Part shown: positions 23,092-33,921 of the stretch, one piece after another | Layout: the number at the start of each line of letters is the position of its first letter | How positions within the stretch are numbered: the stretch's first letter is position 1 | NCBI RefSeq assembly: GCF_964030655.1 | Contig: NZ_OZ034915.1 | Span: 1,116,001 to 1,180,000 of the forward strand | DNA from: Spiroplasma endosymbiont of Poecilobothrus nobilitatus | Lineage (GTDB): Bacteria > Bacillota_I > Bacilli_A > Mycoplasmatales > Mycoplasmataceae | Direction: 5' to 3' | Length of the DNA stretch: 64,000 nucleotides | Position numbers and translations under genes: made by a program | Notes under the pieces: model-generated | The model's input: only the letters and a program-made list of their open reading frames with translations | Told to the model about the DNA's origin: nothing | Database searches by the model: none

Positions 23092-24492
23092 TTATAACAC
23101 CTTTTCAATTGCTGCTAATAAATATGCTTTTAATTTTGTTTGTGTTTCATATGTATTTTGTAAAGTATTTGTAAAATTTTGTGCGGAAATTGGGGAATGA
23201 TTATCAATTCCACTTTTGTAAGCATATTGTAATATTTTTACTATCTTATCAAACAAAGTATCTTTGCTATGATCATCAGTTGTATTATGTAAAAAATCAA
23301 CTAAATCTTGTTTAACTCATTTTGTTGTTTCAATCCCTGTCCAACTTGGATGTTCAAGAGAAGTTTGGTCAGTATTAATTCAACAATTACTTGTTTGTTT
23401 TGCCTCATCTCATATATTATTTTGTGAATCATAACCACATTGTGCTGAATAAATATTTTTTAATGCATCAAAAGTTGAAGCGGCAATTTGTTTTAAAGCA
23501 CTATTCACAACATAATTTTCGCCATAAATTTTAGATTGTTCGGTATCAACACCAACTATTTTAGCATTTACTTTGTTAACTTTAATTTGATTAATTGTAT
23601 CTTGAGCTTGTGCACCAGCAACAGGAAAAATAATTCGAGCGCCACGAGCTAATAATTCATCACTAATAATTTTGCCATCTCCAGCTTGAAATGATTGTGA
23701 AAATCATGATTCATTCTGTTTTAAAACATTTTGCACTTTAACAATTGATTCTAAACTTGTTATTTCTTGATTAATATTTTGGACTTGTTTTAATATATTA
23801 TGTTTTATATTATTTCATTTACTATTTACTGAAGAATTAATAATAGTATTAAATAAATCAATTCCAACTAAAAAACCTCACATATAATTTGAAACGGCAA
23901 CTGGATTATCCATCCCACCATAACTACCAACTTTTAATTGCCCATTATATTCGTTTTGATGCGCATTTAAATAAATACTTGTTGCTAAACTCGCATAAAA
24001 TCCAGAAGCTTCAGCTTGATAAGTAATTCCAATAATATTTTTTGCTAATGGTGCCTTCTGGTCCATATTAAGATGAATGTTTTGACTACTTCCATCAATA
24101 TAAATAATATTATCAACTAAGCCTGCTGCTCAGCCAATGGTATTGCCATGGTTGAAACCAGGTAAAACTAGTGTTTTTGCTCCTGCAATTGAAGATGTAA
24201 TATAAGCATTTTTATAATCACCAGGAGTTTGACTAACTGTTTCAAAGTAACTTGCTCATCAGTTTGAACTTTTTCAATTTTGTGGTGGGACAATCTGATT
24301 TTTTTGTGCAAAAACATATTTACTTGCCCCTTCTCATGCGGATTGATTAAAAGCAAGATCATTTATAGTTCCCCCATCAGTAATAACCCAAATACTATTA
24401 TCAAAATTATACTTTTTTACACAAGCAAAAACACTGCTCGCTGAAGTTCCAATGATACTTATCATCATAAAACTTTGTAAAATTCGTTGCAT
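23092..24492 (-). CDS. BMP-family (PnrA/Med-like) substrate-binding lipoprotein
   Basis: 466 aa. A lipoprotein signal with lipobox SVFAC (Cys at about residue 24) anchors it outside the membrane. Family features: WVITDGGTINDLAFNQSAWEG near the N-terminus, LVLPGFNHGN, KVGSYGGMDNPVAVSNYMWGF and ARGARIIFPVAGAQAQDTI. BMP/PnrA proteins bind nucleosides for ABC import. The purine-type riboswitch in its leader supports a nucleoside ligand. A RBS (AAAAGGAGC) sets the start. The permease and ATPase genes are not next to it, and an IS lies just downstream. Confidence 0.88.
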
Positions 24493-24562
24493 ATTTTTTG
24501 CTCCTTTTTTACTTAATGTTTGTAAAAACAAAAAGATCAACCTGGTACTCATTAAAATGAAT

Positions 24563-24656
24563 GGTTAATGTTTAAAAAGCAAAAGCATTAACCTATAGCG
24601 TCTTTTCCAATGGTAAGACGTAGAAACACTAGACCATATTACTAGTATATACAGGT
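24563..24656 (-). promoter_or_regulatory. Purine-class riboswitch with expression-platform hairpin
   Basis: On the minus strand: P1 ACCTGTA/TATAGGT (24650-24656 with 24591-24597), P2 CTAG/CTAG with a loop containing ATATGG, the hallmark joining segment GTTTCTAC, P3 TCTT/AAGA, and a C immediately before the P1 3' strand. That C suggests guanine or 2'-deoxyguanosine specificity. A second hairpin GGTTAATG/CATTAACC (24563-24570 with 24586-24593) overlaps the P1 3' strand, so the two are mutually exclusive, as expected for an on/off switch. Confidence 0.8.
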
Positions 24657-24715
24657 ATATTATTTATTTTTATACTTATATCATAACTTCTTTTTTATCA
24701 AAAAGCAATTAAAAT

Positions 24716-24745
24716 AAAAAAACAACCCGGGTGAGATTGTTTTTT
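24716..24745. terminator. Strong bidirectional hairpin with CCCGGG, no gene attached
   Basis: AAAAAACAA and TTGTTTTTT arms flank ACCCGGGTGAGA. It lies upstream of the riboswitch on the minus strand. The following 24746-24935 holds no gene that I can see, so the gene it served is probably lost. Confidence 0.65.
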
Positions 24746-24935
24746 AGGGTATCCATGAAGTATAAGATAATATAATACAAAGTATGGTCATATTGATAGG
24801 GCTAAACTTGTGCTGTTTATTATTAATTTAATAAAAGTACAATTCTTATACCTTCCTAGACATCTATTATTATATAGTTCAAAAAATAAAATTCAATAAT
24901 ATTTAAATAAATTTTTAGATTTTTTTAAATTTGTT

Positions 24936-26083
24936 ATTTAATTTTGCAGAAAACTCTTGATATTTATAAAATATACCTAAAATTAGGTATATTCTTAATA
25001 TAAGAGGTGAATAATTAATGGAAAAAATAATTGAATAATTAATAAATAGTTTAACAGATGATCAATTTTTAGAATTTCATGAAAAAGTCAAAAAAGAAGC
25101 ATAATTAATTAAAAAACAAAAACGCTTAAATGAAATTGATCAAAAATTTAGGGATAAAGGTATTAAATGTCCTAATTGTCAATCTTTTTATTGTGTTAAA
25201 AATGGTCATAATCCTGAAGGAAAACAAAAATATTTATGCAAAAAATTTCGTGCTAGTTTTGATGCTTTTCGTGATCATTTTACGTATTGAAGTCATTTAA
25301 AATATGAACAGTGAAATGAAATTTATTGATTCAAATTTCATTATTAGGCCAATCTAGTAAAATGATTTCCCGCTTTATTAAAACATCACCGAAAACCGCT
25401 TGATATAATCGCCAAAAAATAATGAAATCAAAACAATTAGAAAACACCCAATTAAAATTTAAAATGTTAAATGGCAAAATTCAAATCGATGAAACATTTA
25501 TTAAAGAAATCCACAAAGGTAATTTTAAAGATAAATTTGATAAAAGAAAAATTTATCTTGATTCATTTTCAACCAACACTAAATGTTGTATTCAAATGGC
25601 TGTTGATAGCAATAATAATATTTATGTTAAATCAACCAACACAAAACGATTACAAAAACAGTGAATTATTGAAAATATTAATAAACAATTAATCAAAGAA
25701 AATTCAATTATTATTTCTGACATGCAACCATTATATTTATTAGTAGCAAAACAAACAAATTCTATTTTATTAGCAACTAAAACTAGTACAAATCCTGATG
25801 CTAGTTATCGGAAGTTAAATAAAATTAGTAAATTACAATCAAATCTTAAAGAATCCTTAATTCATTATCATGGCTTAGGTTTCACGAACATTCAAAATTA
25901 TTTAAATCTCTGAAAATGAAAATACCAGCATAAAGGTTTAACGCCAAACCAACAATCATCGGTATTATATTTTAACGTATAAAAAAGTTAAATAACAATA
26001 TTAAAAGTTTATATAATTTTCTTTTAAAGTTATCATATTGATGATTTTTTTTATTTCATCAAGAGTTTTCTACAACATTAAAA
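24936..26083 (+). mobile_element. IS1595-like element, copy 4
   Basis: 1148 bp, flanked by a perfect 8-bp duplication AATTTGTT. The extra 5 bp is an internal GAAAT duplication shared with copy 7. The first base of the left end is A instead of C. Confidence 0.9.
25018..25982 (+). pseudogene. IS1595-like transposase, copy 4, multiply broken
   Basis: GAA is TAA at 25036-25038 and at 25102-25104. A 5-bp GAAAT duplication near 25316 shifts the frame. The last zinc-ribbon Cys is Phe. Confidence 0.88.
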
Positions 26084-26370
26084 AATTTGTTGTACTTTAT
26101 ACTACAATTTACATTTTATAACAAAATTGAAATAAAATTAAAACAAAATAGCGTAAATAATGAAAAACTAATTTTAGTCTTGTATTTCTTTGTATTTAGT
26201 CGTATGATTATCTTGAAATTATTTTAAAGGATTTAGGTAACAATTTTGTAATAAATAAAGTACTGGGTTGTTTATTAGTGGAATTTTAACTCCCCTACTG
26301 GCGTTTATAATTTCCCCCACCATTTACGATAACATGCAAAAAAGATTAAAAAGATAAGGACGTGAAAAAA
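26084..26370. other. Intergenic leader upstream of ispG
   Basis: No gene or known RNA motif recognised. It contains two C-rich patches (ACTCCCCTACTGGCG and TTTCCCCCACC at about 26290-26324), unusual in this AT-rich sequence. Confidence 0.4.
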
Positions 26371-27450
26371 ATGAATAAACGAAATAATACGCGAAAAGTA
26401 ATGGTTGGTAATGTTCAAATTGGCGGACAAAATAAAGTTGTTATTCAATCAATGACTAATACAAAAACACACGATGTTGAAGCTACTTTAGCGCAAATCA
26501 ATCAACTATATCAAGAAGGTTGTGAAATTGTTCGAATTGCTGTTTTAGGAAAAGATGACGCTGCTGTCTTAAAAACAATTGTTGAATGTTCTCCTTGTCC
26601 ATTAGTTGCAGACATCCATTTTAATTATGAATTTGCTTTAATTGCTGCTGATGCTGGTATTAGTAAAATTAGAATTAATCCAGGAAACATTGGGAGTATT
26701 GAAAATACAAAAAAAGTTGTCGAAAAATGTCTTGAAAAAAAGATTCCAATCCGAATTGGAGTTAATTCTGGTAGTTTGCCATTAGATCTTGTTAATAAAT
26801 ATGGTTGAACTCCTAAAGCAATGATTGAAAGTGCCCATCGTCATATTGAAATTTTAGAACATCTTGGTTTTTATGATATTATTTTATCTTTAAAAGCAAC
26901 CGAACCATTAATGGCAATTGAAGCTTATACCTTAGCTAGTCAAGAATGAAATTATCCCCTTCATTTAGGAATTACTGAAGCTGGTAGTCATCATACAGGA
27001 ACAATTAAATCATGTAGTGGTTTGTCACCTCTTCTTTTTAATGGTATTGGTGATACGATCCGAATTAGTTTATCAACTGATCCAATAGCGGAGGTTGAAG
27101 TTGCTAAGCGGATGTTAAATTCACTAGGACTTTATGATAACATTGTTGATGTAATTGCTTGCCCAACATGTGGTCGTTTAGAATATGACCTTTTCCCCGT
27201 TGTAAAAGAATTAGAAGAATATACAAAAGATTTAAAAATTCCATTAAAAATTGCCATTTTAGGTTGTGTTGTTAATGGCCCGGGAGAAGCTAAACAAGCT
27301 GATTTAGGAATTGCTGGTGGTAAAAATGGTGGAATTATTTTTAAAAAAGGTAAAATTTATAAATCATGTAAACAAGAAGATCTTGTTCCAGAATTAAAAA
27401 TATTAATTGATAAATATTATCAAGAATGACAACAAAAAAACATTCTTTAA
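26371..27450 (+). CDS. ispG: 4-hydroxy-3-methylbut-2-en-1-yl diphosphate synthase
   Basis: 359 aa. This iron-sulfur enzyme converts MEcPP to HMBPP in the penultimate MEP-pathway step. It has the TIM-barrel opening VMVGNVQIGGQNKVVIQSMT, PLVADIHFNYEFAL, RINPGNIG and RIGVNSGSL. The 4Fe-4S ligands are in ACPTCGR and LGCVVNGPGEA. The ATG at 26371 is preferred over GTG 26362 by spacing from AAGGA. The last codons, CTT TAA (27445-27450), are the first six bases of IS1595-like copy 5; without the insertion the gene would read on into CAA CAA TAA. Confidence 0.95.
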
Positions 27451-28587
27451 TTTTGTAGAAAACTCTTGATATTTATAAAATATACCTAAAATTAGGTATA
27501 TTTTTAATATAAGAGGTGAATAATTAATGGAAAAAATAATTGAAGAATTAATAAATAGTTTAACAGATGATCAATTTTTAGAATTTCATGAAAAAGTCAA
27601 AAAAGAAGCAGAATTAATTAAAAAACAAAAACGCTTAAATGAAATTGACCAAAAATTTAGGGATAAAGGTATTAAATGTCCTAATTGTCAATCTTTTTAT
27701 TGTGTTAAAAATGGTCATAATCCTGAAGGAAAACAAAAATATTTATGCAAAAAATGTCGTGCTAGTTTTGATGCTTTTCGTAATCATTTTACGTATTGAA
27801 GTCATTTAAAATATGAACAGTGAAATTTATTGATTCAAATTTCATTATTAGGCCAATCTAGTAAAATGATTTCCCACTTTATTAAAACATCACCGAAAAC
27901 CGCTTGATATAATCGCCAAAAAATAATGAAATCAAAACAATTAGAAAACACCCAATTAAAATTTAAAACGTTAAATGGCCAAATTAAAATCGATGAAACA
28001 TTTATTAAAGAAATCCACAAAGGTAATTTTAAAGATAAATTTGATAAAAAAAAAATTCATCTTGATTAATTTTCAACCAACACTAAATGTTGTATTCAAA
28101 TGGCTGTTGATAGCAATAATAATATTTATGTTAAATCAACCAACATAAAACGATTACAAAAACAGTGAATTATTGAAAATATTAATAAACAATTAATCAA
28201 ATAAAATTCAATTATTATTTCTGACATGCAACCATTATATTTATTAGTAGCAAAACAAACAAATTCTATTTTATTAGCAACTAAAACTATTACAAATCCT
28301 GATGCTAGTTATCGGAAGTTAAATAAAATTAGTAAATTACAATCAAATCTTAAAGAATTCTTAATTCATTATCATGGCTTAGGTTTCACAAACATCCAAA
28401 ATTATTTAAATCTCTGAAAATGAAAATACCAGCATAAAGGTTTAACGCTAAACCAACAATCATCGATATTATATTTTAACGTATAAAAAAGTTAAATAAC
28501 AATATTAAAAGTTTATATAATTTTCTTTTAAAGTTATCATATTGATGATTTTTTTTATTTCATCAAGAGTTTTCTACAAAATTAAAA
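27445..28587 (+). mobile_element. IS1595-like element, copy 5
   Basis: 1143 bp, flanked by a perfect 8-bp duplication AAAACATT. It is inserted in the last codons of ispG and supplies its stop codon. Confidence 0.92.
27527..28486 (+). pseudogene. IS1595-like transposase, copy 5, two nonsense codons
   Basis: TCA is TAA at 28067-28069 and GAA is TAA at 28202-28204. The zinc ribbon keeps all four Cys. Confidence 0.87.
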
Positions 28588-28656
28588 AAAACATTCAACA
28601 ATAATAAAACCTTTTATGATAAAATAAAAAGTGGAAATAAAATAGAGGTGAATGAT

Positions 28657-28805
28657 ATGAATATGTGTTGTCCCGCAAAAACCATGATTGTTTTTCGTGT
28701 CGTACTTGTAGTAAACCAAAGGTTGGTTGTCGTTCTTGCTTAATTTGTATTTCTTGTACAGATTGTGTTAATAAAAAATGTGAGTGTTGTAAAAATAAAC
28801 GTTAA
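28657..28805 (+). pseudogene. Cysteine-every-third-residue mini-protein (49 aa), 1-nt frameshift
   Basis: GAGGTG 6 nt upstream of ATG starts MNMCCP. The frame must gain one base in the C run at 28072-28074 of the local count (TGTCCC at 28670-28674) to continue as KNHDCFSCRTCSKPKVGC, then RSCLICISCTDCVNKKCECC and KNKR. The result has 13 Cys in 49 residues in a near-perfect C-X2-C rhythm. Such density suggests metal binding (metallothionein- or zinc-knuckle-like) or a secreted disulfide peptide, but there is no signal peptide. A strong terminator follows at once, so this was a monocistronic gene. I do not recognise the family. Frameshift or sequencing error remains open. Confidence 0.6.
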
Positions 28806-28833
28806 AAAACTAGGTAATTACCTAGTTTTTTTA
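28805..28833. terminator. Perfect palindromic terminator
   Basis: AAACTAGGTAATTACCTAGTTT is a perfect palindrome bordered by A and T runs; it is shared by the Cys-rich gene and the convergent phosphatase gene. Confidence 0.88.
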
Positions 28834-29304
28834 ATTCGAAATTAAGTGGCTATATGGAAACTCATTTAGTAAAAAATCAAATCAACCTGGATTTGGATTG
28901 ATATAGGGATAAATTCGTTCAAATTGTTCCAAAGCACTATCAAAGTCATCATGATTAATATATCCTTTTGCTACTAAATACATAAAAACAATTGATGCAC
29001 TACGGTTAATTCCTCAAACACAATGAACATAAATTTTTTTATTTTTAATATTATTATCAATAATCTTTAATGCTTGAATTACAATATTAGGATCTAATTC
29101 TTGTAATGTTGGATAATCCTTAAAATTAAAATAAACATGTTTGTCATCAATTCAAAGATATTCTTGATTATCATTATTAATATTATATTTTTGAATTTGT
29201 TCACGATAAATTTCTTCAGCACAACTAATTACTAACATAGCATCTTGTGAAACACTATTACGATCACCAAGATACAAATTATCGATAATTTTCTTTGCGG
29301 ACAT
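28831..29304 (-). CDS. Dual-specificity protein phosphatase-like protein
   Basis: 157 aa. The active-site loop HCVWGINRSASIVFMYLVAK matches the HC-X5-R(S/T) signature of cysteine phosphatases, and the opening KIIDNLYLGDRNSVSQDAML is typical of compact DUSPs. A general-acid Asp is likely in WIDDKHVYFNFKDYP. It probably dephosphorylates phospho-Tyr/Ser/Thr proteins or a phosphorylated small molecule in the cytoplasm. Its start overlaps the nfo tail region (2 nt after the nfo stop, RBS TTAGGAG inside nfo), so the two are co-translated. Confidence 0.82.
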
Positions 29305-29306
29305 TT

Positions 29307-30233
29307 TTATTCTCCTAAATCTATTTTTATTTTACCATTTTGTTGAAATGGGTCAGTAAAATGTTTTGCCTTAATCATTGCAATTTCATCCTTATAAGGA
29401 GCAAACGCATGATTGTTTTCTCCCACATATGGTGTTTCTAAAATCTTAATCATCCCATCTAATTTAGGATGATAAATTATTTTTAAAAGGGTTTCAAATC
29501 CCAAGTAACCATAACCAATGTTTTCGTGCCGATCCTTATGGGCATTTAAAGGATTTTTACTGTCATTAATATGTAAACATAATAACCGGTTTAAACCAAT
29601 TAATTGCTCAAATTCTATAATAATATCATCTAATGCTTCTGTCAAGCGATAACCAACATCATGCATATGACAAGTATCTCAACAGATTCCTAATTTATCA
29701 TTTAATTTAACATTATCAATAATATATTTTAGTTGTGCAAAATTTGTTCCTAATTCGCTCCCCTTACCAGCCATTGTTTCTAAAGCAATTTTTGTTTTTT
29801 GATTAGGTGTTAAAACTAAATTTAATCCTTCAATAATGCGATCTAACCCAACTTGTTCTGGTGCTCCAACTGCGCTTCCGGGATGTAAAACAATTGTTTT
29901 AATTCCAATTTCATCAGCACGAGTAATTTCTTTTTTTAAAAACTCAACAGCTATTTCAAAAGTACTAGGATTAGTTGTGTTTGCTAAATTAATAATATAA
30001 GGAGCATGAATAATAATATTATTAATATCAAAATGATGTTCTTTTAATTGTTGATAAAATTCTGGAATAAAAAATTGCTCAGTACTAACGCGAATAGTAT
30101 TTTGGGGTGGTCCTGTATAAATCATCATTGCATTAGCATTATTATTTAAACTTTCATTTAAGGCACCAAGCAAATAATTTTGTTGCTTGTTCATACTAAC
30201 ATGACTTCCTATAATTAAATTATAATCTTTCAT
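29307..30233 (-). CDS. nfo: Endonuclease IV (AP endonuclease)
   Basis: 308 aa. It cleaves abasic sites in base-excision repair, using three Zn ions in a TIM barrel. Motifs: IGSHVSMNKQQN, IIIHAPYIINLAN, TIVLHPGSAVG, ALETMAGKGSELGT, CWDTCHMHDVGY, CLHINDSKNPLNAHKDRHENIG and ILETPY; the His, Asp and Glu zinc ligands are present. UGA-Trp lies in ICWDTCH. Endonuclease IV and uracil-DNA glycosylase (61 kb) are both encoded in the window. Confidence 0.95.
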
Positions 30234-30419
30234 TTTAAGGTCTTCCTTTTTTTCTAATTAATTTCATAATATCATATATAAGATAAGAAAAATAACTTAT
30301 TTATGAAAAGATCAAAATGATTAACGAAAAAAACATTGAAAAAATTAAACTAACAATTAATCAAATTTACCAAAAAATTATTACTAAAAAGAATGATAAA
30401 ATTGTAGCTTGGCAAGAAA

Positions 30420-31642
30420 TGGATAGGCTACAATTATTAGGGCCATAATTATATAGACTTCAAAATTAGATAAAATTATTAAGAAAGAAGGAATATAAAA
30501 ATGGGAAATAAAACTTCATACTCTGAAGAATTTAAAAAACAAATTGTCATGCTATATAAAAATGGTAAAAGTGTTATTAATCTAGGGAAAGAATATAATT
30601 TACCAAAACCAACTATTTATAGTTGAGTTAAAAATTATAATAATTCTGGTTCATTTAAAGCAAAAGACAATCGCACACTAGAAGAAAATGAAATAATAAC
30701 TTTACGAAAAGAACTTAAAGACTTGGAAATGGAAAATGACATTTTAAAGCAAGCCGCACTGATAATGGCCAAAAAATAACAATAATTAATAACAACAAAA
30801 CAAAATATTCAGTAAGAAAAATATGTAAGATTTTGGGTTTTATCAAAATCAACGTATTATTATCAAACTAATAAATGTATTAACAAGCAAGTTAATAATT
30901 ATGAACAAGAAATTATCAGTGCCTTTAATAAAAGTCGCAAAATTTATGGGGCTCGCAAAATTAAAGTTATTTTAAACAGAAAAGATATCATCTTATCGCG
31001 GAGAAAAATCAGATTCTTTATGATCAAAAATAATTTGGTTTCTAAATACACCAAATTAAAATATCATAATCATAAAACAACAGTCAATAATGACCAAATT
31101 AATAATATTTTAAATCGTCAATTTAACAACAAAAAACCTAATGAAGTTATTGTTAGTGATTTAACATATGTTCAAGTTGGCGCTAAATGACATTATATTT
31201 GTTTATTAATTGACTTGTTTAATCGTGAAATAATTGGTTATAGTGCTGGGCCGAATAAAACAGCCGAACTGGTCCAACAATATTTTCATAAAATAACACG
31301 ACCATTAAATCAAATAACTCTATTTCATACTGATCGTGGTAATGAGTTTAAAAATAAAATCATTGATGAAATTTTAATAACTTTTAATATTAAAAGATCA
31401 TTAAGCAATAAAGGCTGCCCTTATGATAATGCTGTGGCTGAAACAACTTACAAAACTTTTAAAACTGAATTTATTAAGGGTAAAAAATTTAAAAATTTAA
31501 CACAATTAAAATACGAACTTTTTGATTTTGTGCATTGATATAACAATATTCGAATTCATGGCAGTTTAAATTATTTATCTCCAGTTACTTTTAGAAAACA
31601 AATGTATATATAAAAAGTGTCCTAAAAAGTGTTGCCATTCCA
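30420..31642 (+). mobile_element. IS3/IS150-type element, copy C
   Basis: 1223 bp with both ends (TGGATAGGCTACA; GTTGCCATTCCA). Flanks read GAA-A on the left and GAA on the right, compatible with a 3-bp GAA duplication if the left end includes one extra A. Confidence 0.88.
30501..31613 (+). pseudogene. IS3-family transposase, copy C, frameshifted OrfB
   Basis: OrfA (30501-30779) is open. OrfB has an extra T in the GGGTTT run near 30838, which stops the frame after a few codons; the catalytic core downstream is otherwise preserved. Confidence 0.85.
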
Positions 31643-32519
31643 GAATTAATTTATTATGCTTGTTAAGTTTAATTTTTAATTTTTTGTTAACAATTTTTAA
31701 TTTTGTTGCAGCATATAACCTACATTTTACTATGCGGAAAGACGTCTTCTTGCCCCTTGGTATTGTTTTTTTACTAATAACTTTAATAAATTTTATCTTA
31801 TTAATTTTTGTTAAAAAACGTCAGAAAACATTAATTAATCAACTTTAAATTAATTTAAATAAAATATTATTATTCAATACCTATAATGATATCTTTAAAA
31901 CTATTTTTAAAACATTAACAATTAATGATATTAGTTCTCAATGAACAATTACACCAAATAATCTGCCACACTTATCTGATTTTAAAGTAAATAATAATAT
32001 TATCATTTGCCAATATCACAGTTATAATTTTAACTTTGGTTCTATTAATCAAGCAACAAGTACGGTTGTTGATAATCTTCAACCAAATTTAATTTCAAAA
32101 CCTTATAACCTTCAATATTATCGTTATTTATTTTTAACAATAACTGTACCTTCTCTTAATCACCAAAATTTTGAAATTACGCGAAAAAATAAATATCAAA
32201 AAAATAACTTAATTTTTTATAACTTTTTTTGATATGACCAAACTAATGCGGATTTAACATTAACTCTTAAAAATATTATTCTAGAAAATATGACAACAAC
32301 AAAAATGATTCCAAATATTAAAGTAACCAACCAGACATGATCATTCCAATTAGCAACTAGTTCAATAAATCATAGTAAAGATAATTATAATAGTTTATTA
32401 AATATTAGAATTAGTTTAAATGAAAAAGTCATGTTAAAAAATATTTTACTAATGCTAAAACATGACTATGAAATATTACAAAAAGGGTTTGTTTGATTAA
32501 ATTTAATTGCACAAAAAGA

Positions 32520-33806
32520 TTAATACTTATCTACTTTATAATTAGAAATAAGTTTGTCTAGTTTATGAGATAAAATTTTAGCTTCTGGATCGGAAACAAT
32601 AATCGCAGCCTTAATTTTATTATATTCTAAAACTGAGGTGGAAACAATAATCACTTCATTATTAATATCATTGCCTTCATAATGATCACGTGCTGGCAAA
32701 CGAATAATATCATTAGGATAATGAACATATTGTAACCCTGAGACAATAGCATCTGCTTTTGAAGTAATAACCATTAAACTACGATATTTAAATTTCGGGA
32801 AGATAATATCAATTGTAATTGCTTGTACTACGACAAATAAATATGAAGCAAATAAGGCAGGACCAAAGAAATATTTAATTTTATGACTAGTGAAATCACT
32901 ACCATATAAACCACCATCATCAATTTTAAAGCCAAGGCGTTGAATTTGATCAATATGTGCTGCTCAGTCTTTTCCAAAATAAATACTTGTTAATTCACTG
33001 TGGCTTAATAATGTTGTGTTAATTGCTAACATTACAACAATAATAATATAATTAACAATTTGATTATAATTAGCAATTGAAATTTTCTTCTTGGCTGAAT
33101 AATAAGCAAAAACAAAATCAGTTCCAGCTGTTGATGCCCCCCCCTTATAAACTAAGCCATAAGCAATTCCATTTAAAATCCCTGCTACCGCCGCAAAAAC
33201 GAATAATCAAATCTGGTAAATTCCACCATAATTACTAAAAATATTTAAACTACTATAATTAACAATAAAAAATAATTCTTGCGGATTAATAACCGGGATA
33301 TAAGCAAATACAAAGTGAAAACCATTTTGCAAACCAATATAAACAATTGTGCGAAGAGAAAAACGAAGCCCAACTTTAATGACCCCAAAAATAAATAATG
33401 GGATATTAAACACAAAATAAAAAACTCAGTACATACTTGTTTGCATTTGTAACTGATCTTGGTTTGGTCAAATTCCAACAGCAATTCCGCGGGCAATCCC
33501 TCCAATTCCACTTGGAGTAATCCCATTACTTGTTGTTGCTGCAATAAAGTAATCATAACTAGCCATTCCTAAAAAAGCAGCAAAAATAATATAAGCATAA
33601 TCAGGGAATAAACGTGATTTAAAATAAGCTTTAAAACGTAAATTAAATTCTTTTCGTGAAATCCGTTTACGACTACGGGTTTTTTTTTCCGTTGTTTTTT
33701 CTTTCGGATAAAAATCTGATGGTTTGTTTTTAACAATATCAGGGCTAACTCCAGTGTTGTTACTATCTCCTTCTGCTGTTAATCTTTTTTCTTCTTCGTT
33801 AACCAT
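32520..33806 (-). CDS. YitT-family membrane protein
   Basis: 428 aa. A charged N-terminal tail (about 65 residues, basic KKTRSRKRISRKEF) precedes five or six membrane segments with YitT hallmarks: SGIGGIARGIAVGIW, a second GGASTAGTDFVFAYYSAKK, and a C-terminal soluble DUF2179-like domain (MVITSKADAIVSGL, then EYNKIKAAIIVSDPEAKILS). The biochemical role is unknown; the family is thought to be membrane transport or ligand-responsive. Mollicutes often have several paralogs. The RBS is weak. The stop codon overlaps the convergent pseudogene by 3 nt. Confidence 0.85.
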
Positions 33807-33873
33807 TTTTCGTTATTCCATGCCTTTTCTTAACCTTAATTATTACTAATAAGTATAACATCATTTAAAAAAT

Positions 33874-33900
33874 AAAAAACAACCAAAAGGTTGTTTTTTA
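33874..33900. terminator. Terminator after the phosphorylase-like gene
   Basis: AAAAAACAACC, AAAA, GGTTGTTTTTT: an 11-bp stem with U-runs on both strands, 22 nt past the stop at 33922. Confidence 0.88.
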
Positions 33901-33921
33901 ATAAAATTAATTAATTATTAA

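Larger units (their letters stand above)
30317..32523 (+). pseudogene. Membrane protein, possibly DUF3137-type, broken three ways
   Basis: The 5' part (30317-30419) encodes MINEKNIEKIKLTINQIYQK and ends in TTKKNDKIVAWQE-like helix. IS3 copy C is inserted there. Beyond it, two adjacent hydrophobic segments (IFNFLLTIFNFVAAYNL; LGIVFLLITLINFILLIFV) and a soluble domain to 32523 follow. Getting into the TM frame requires one extra T near 31660, and a TAA at 31846-31848 breaks the chain again. The pattern N-terminal helix, two TM, C-terminal domain fits DUF3137, but I hold that loosely. The last three bases overlap the convergent YitT gene. Confidence 0.6.

Noticed and set aside
24168-24362. 64-codon open frame overlapping the BMP lipoprotein
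   Set aside because: Different frame from the continuous 466-aa lipoprotein gene; a shadow.
26270-26330. C-rich patches before ispG considered as a riboswitch
   Set aside because: No known aptamer core could be matched; left as unexplained intergenic sequence.
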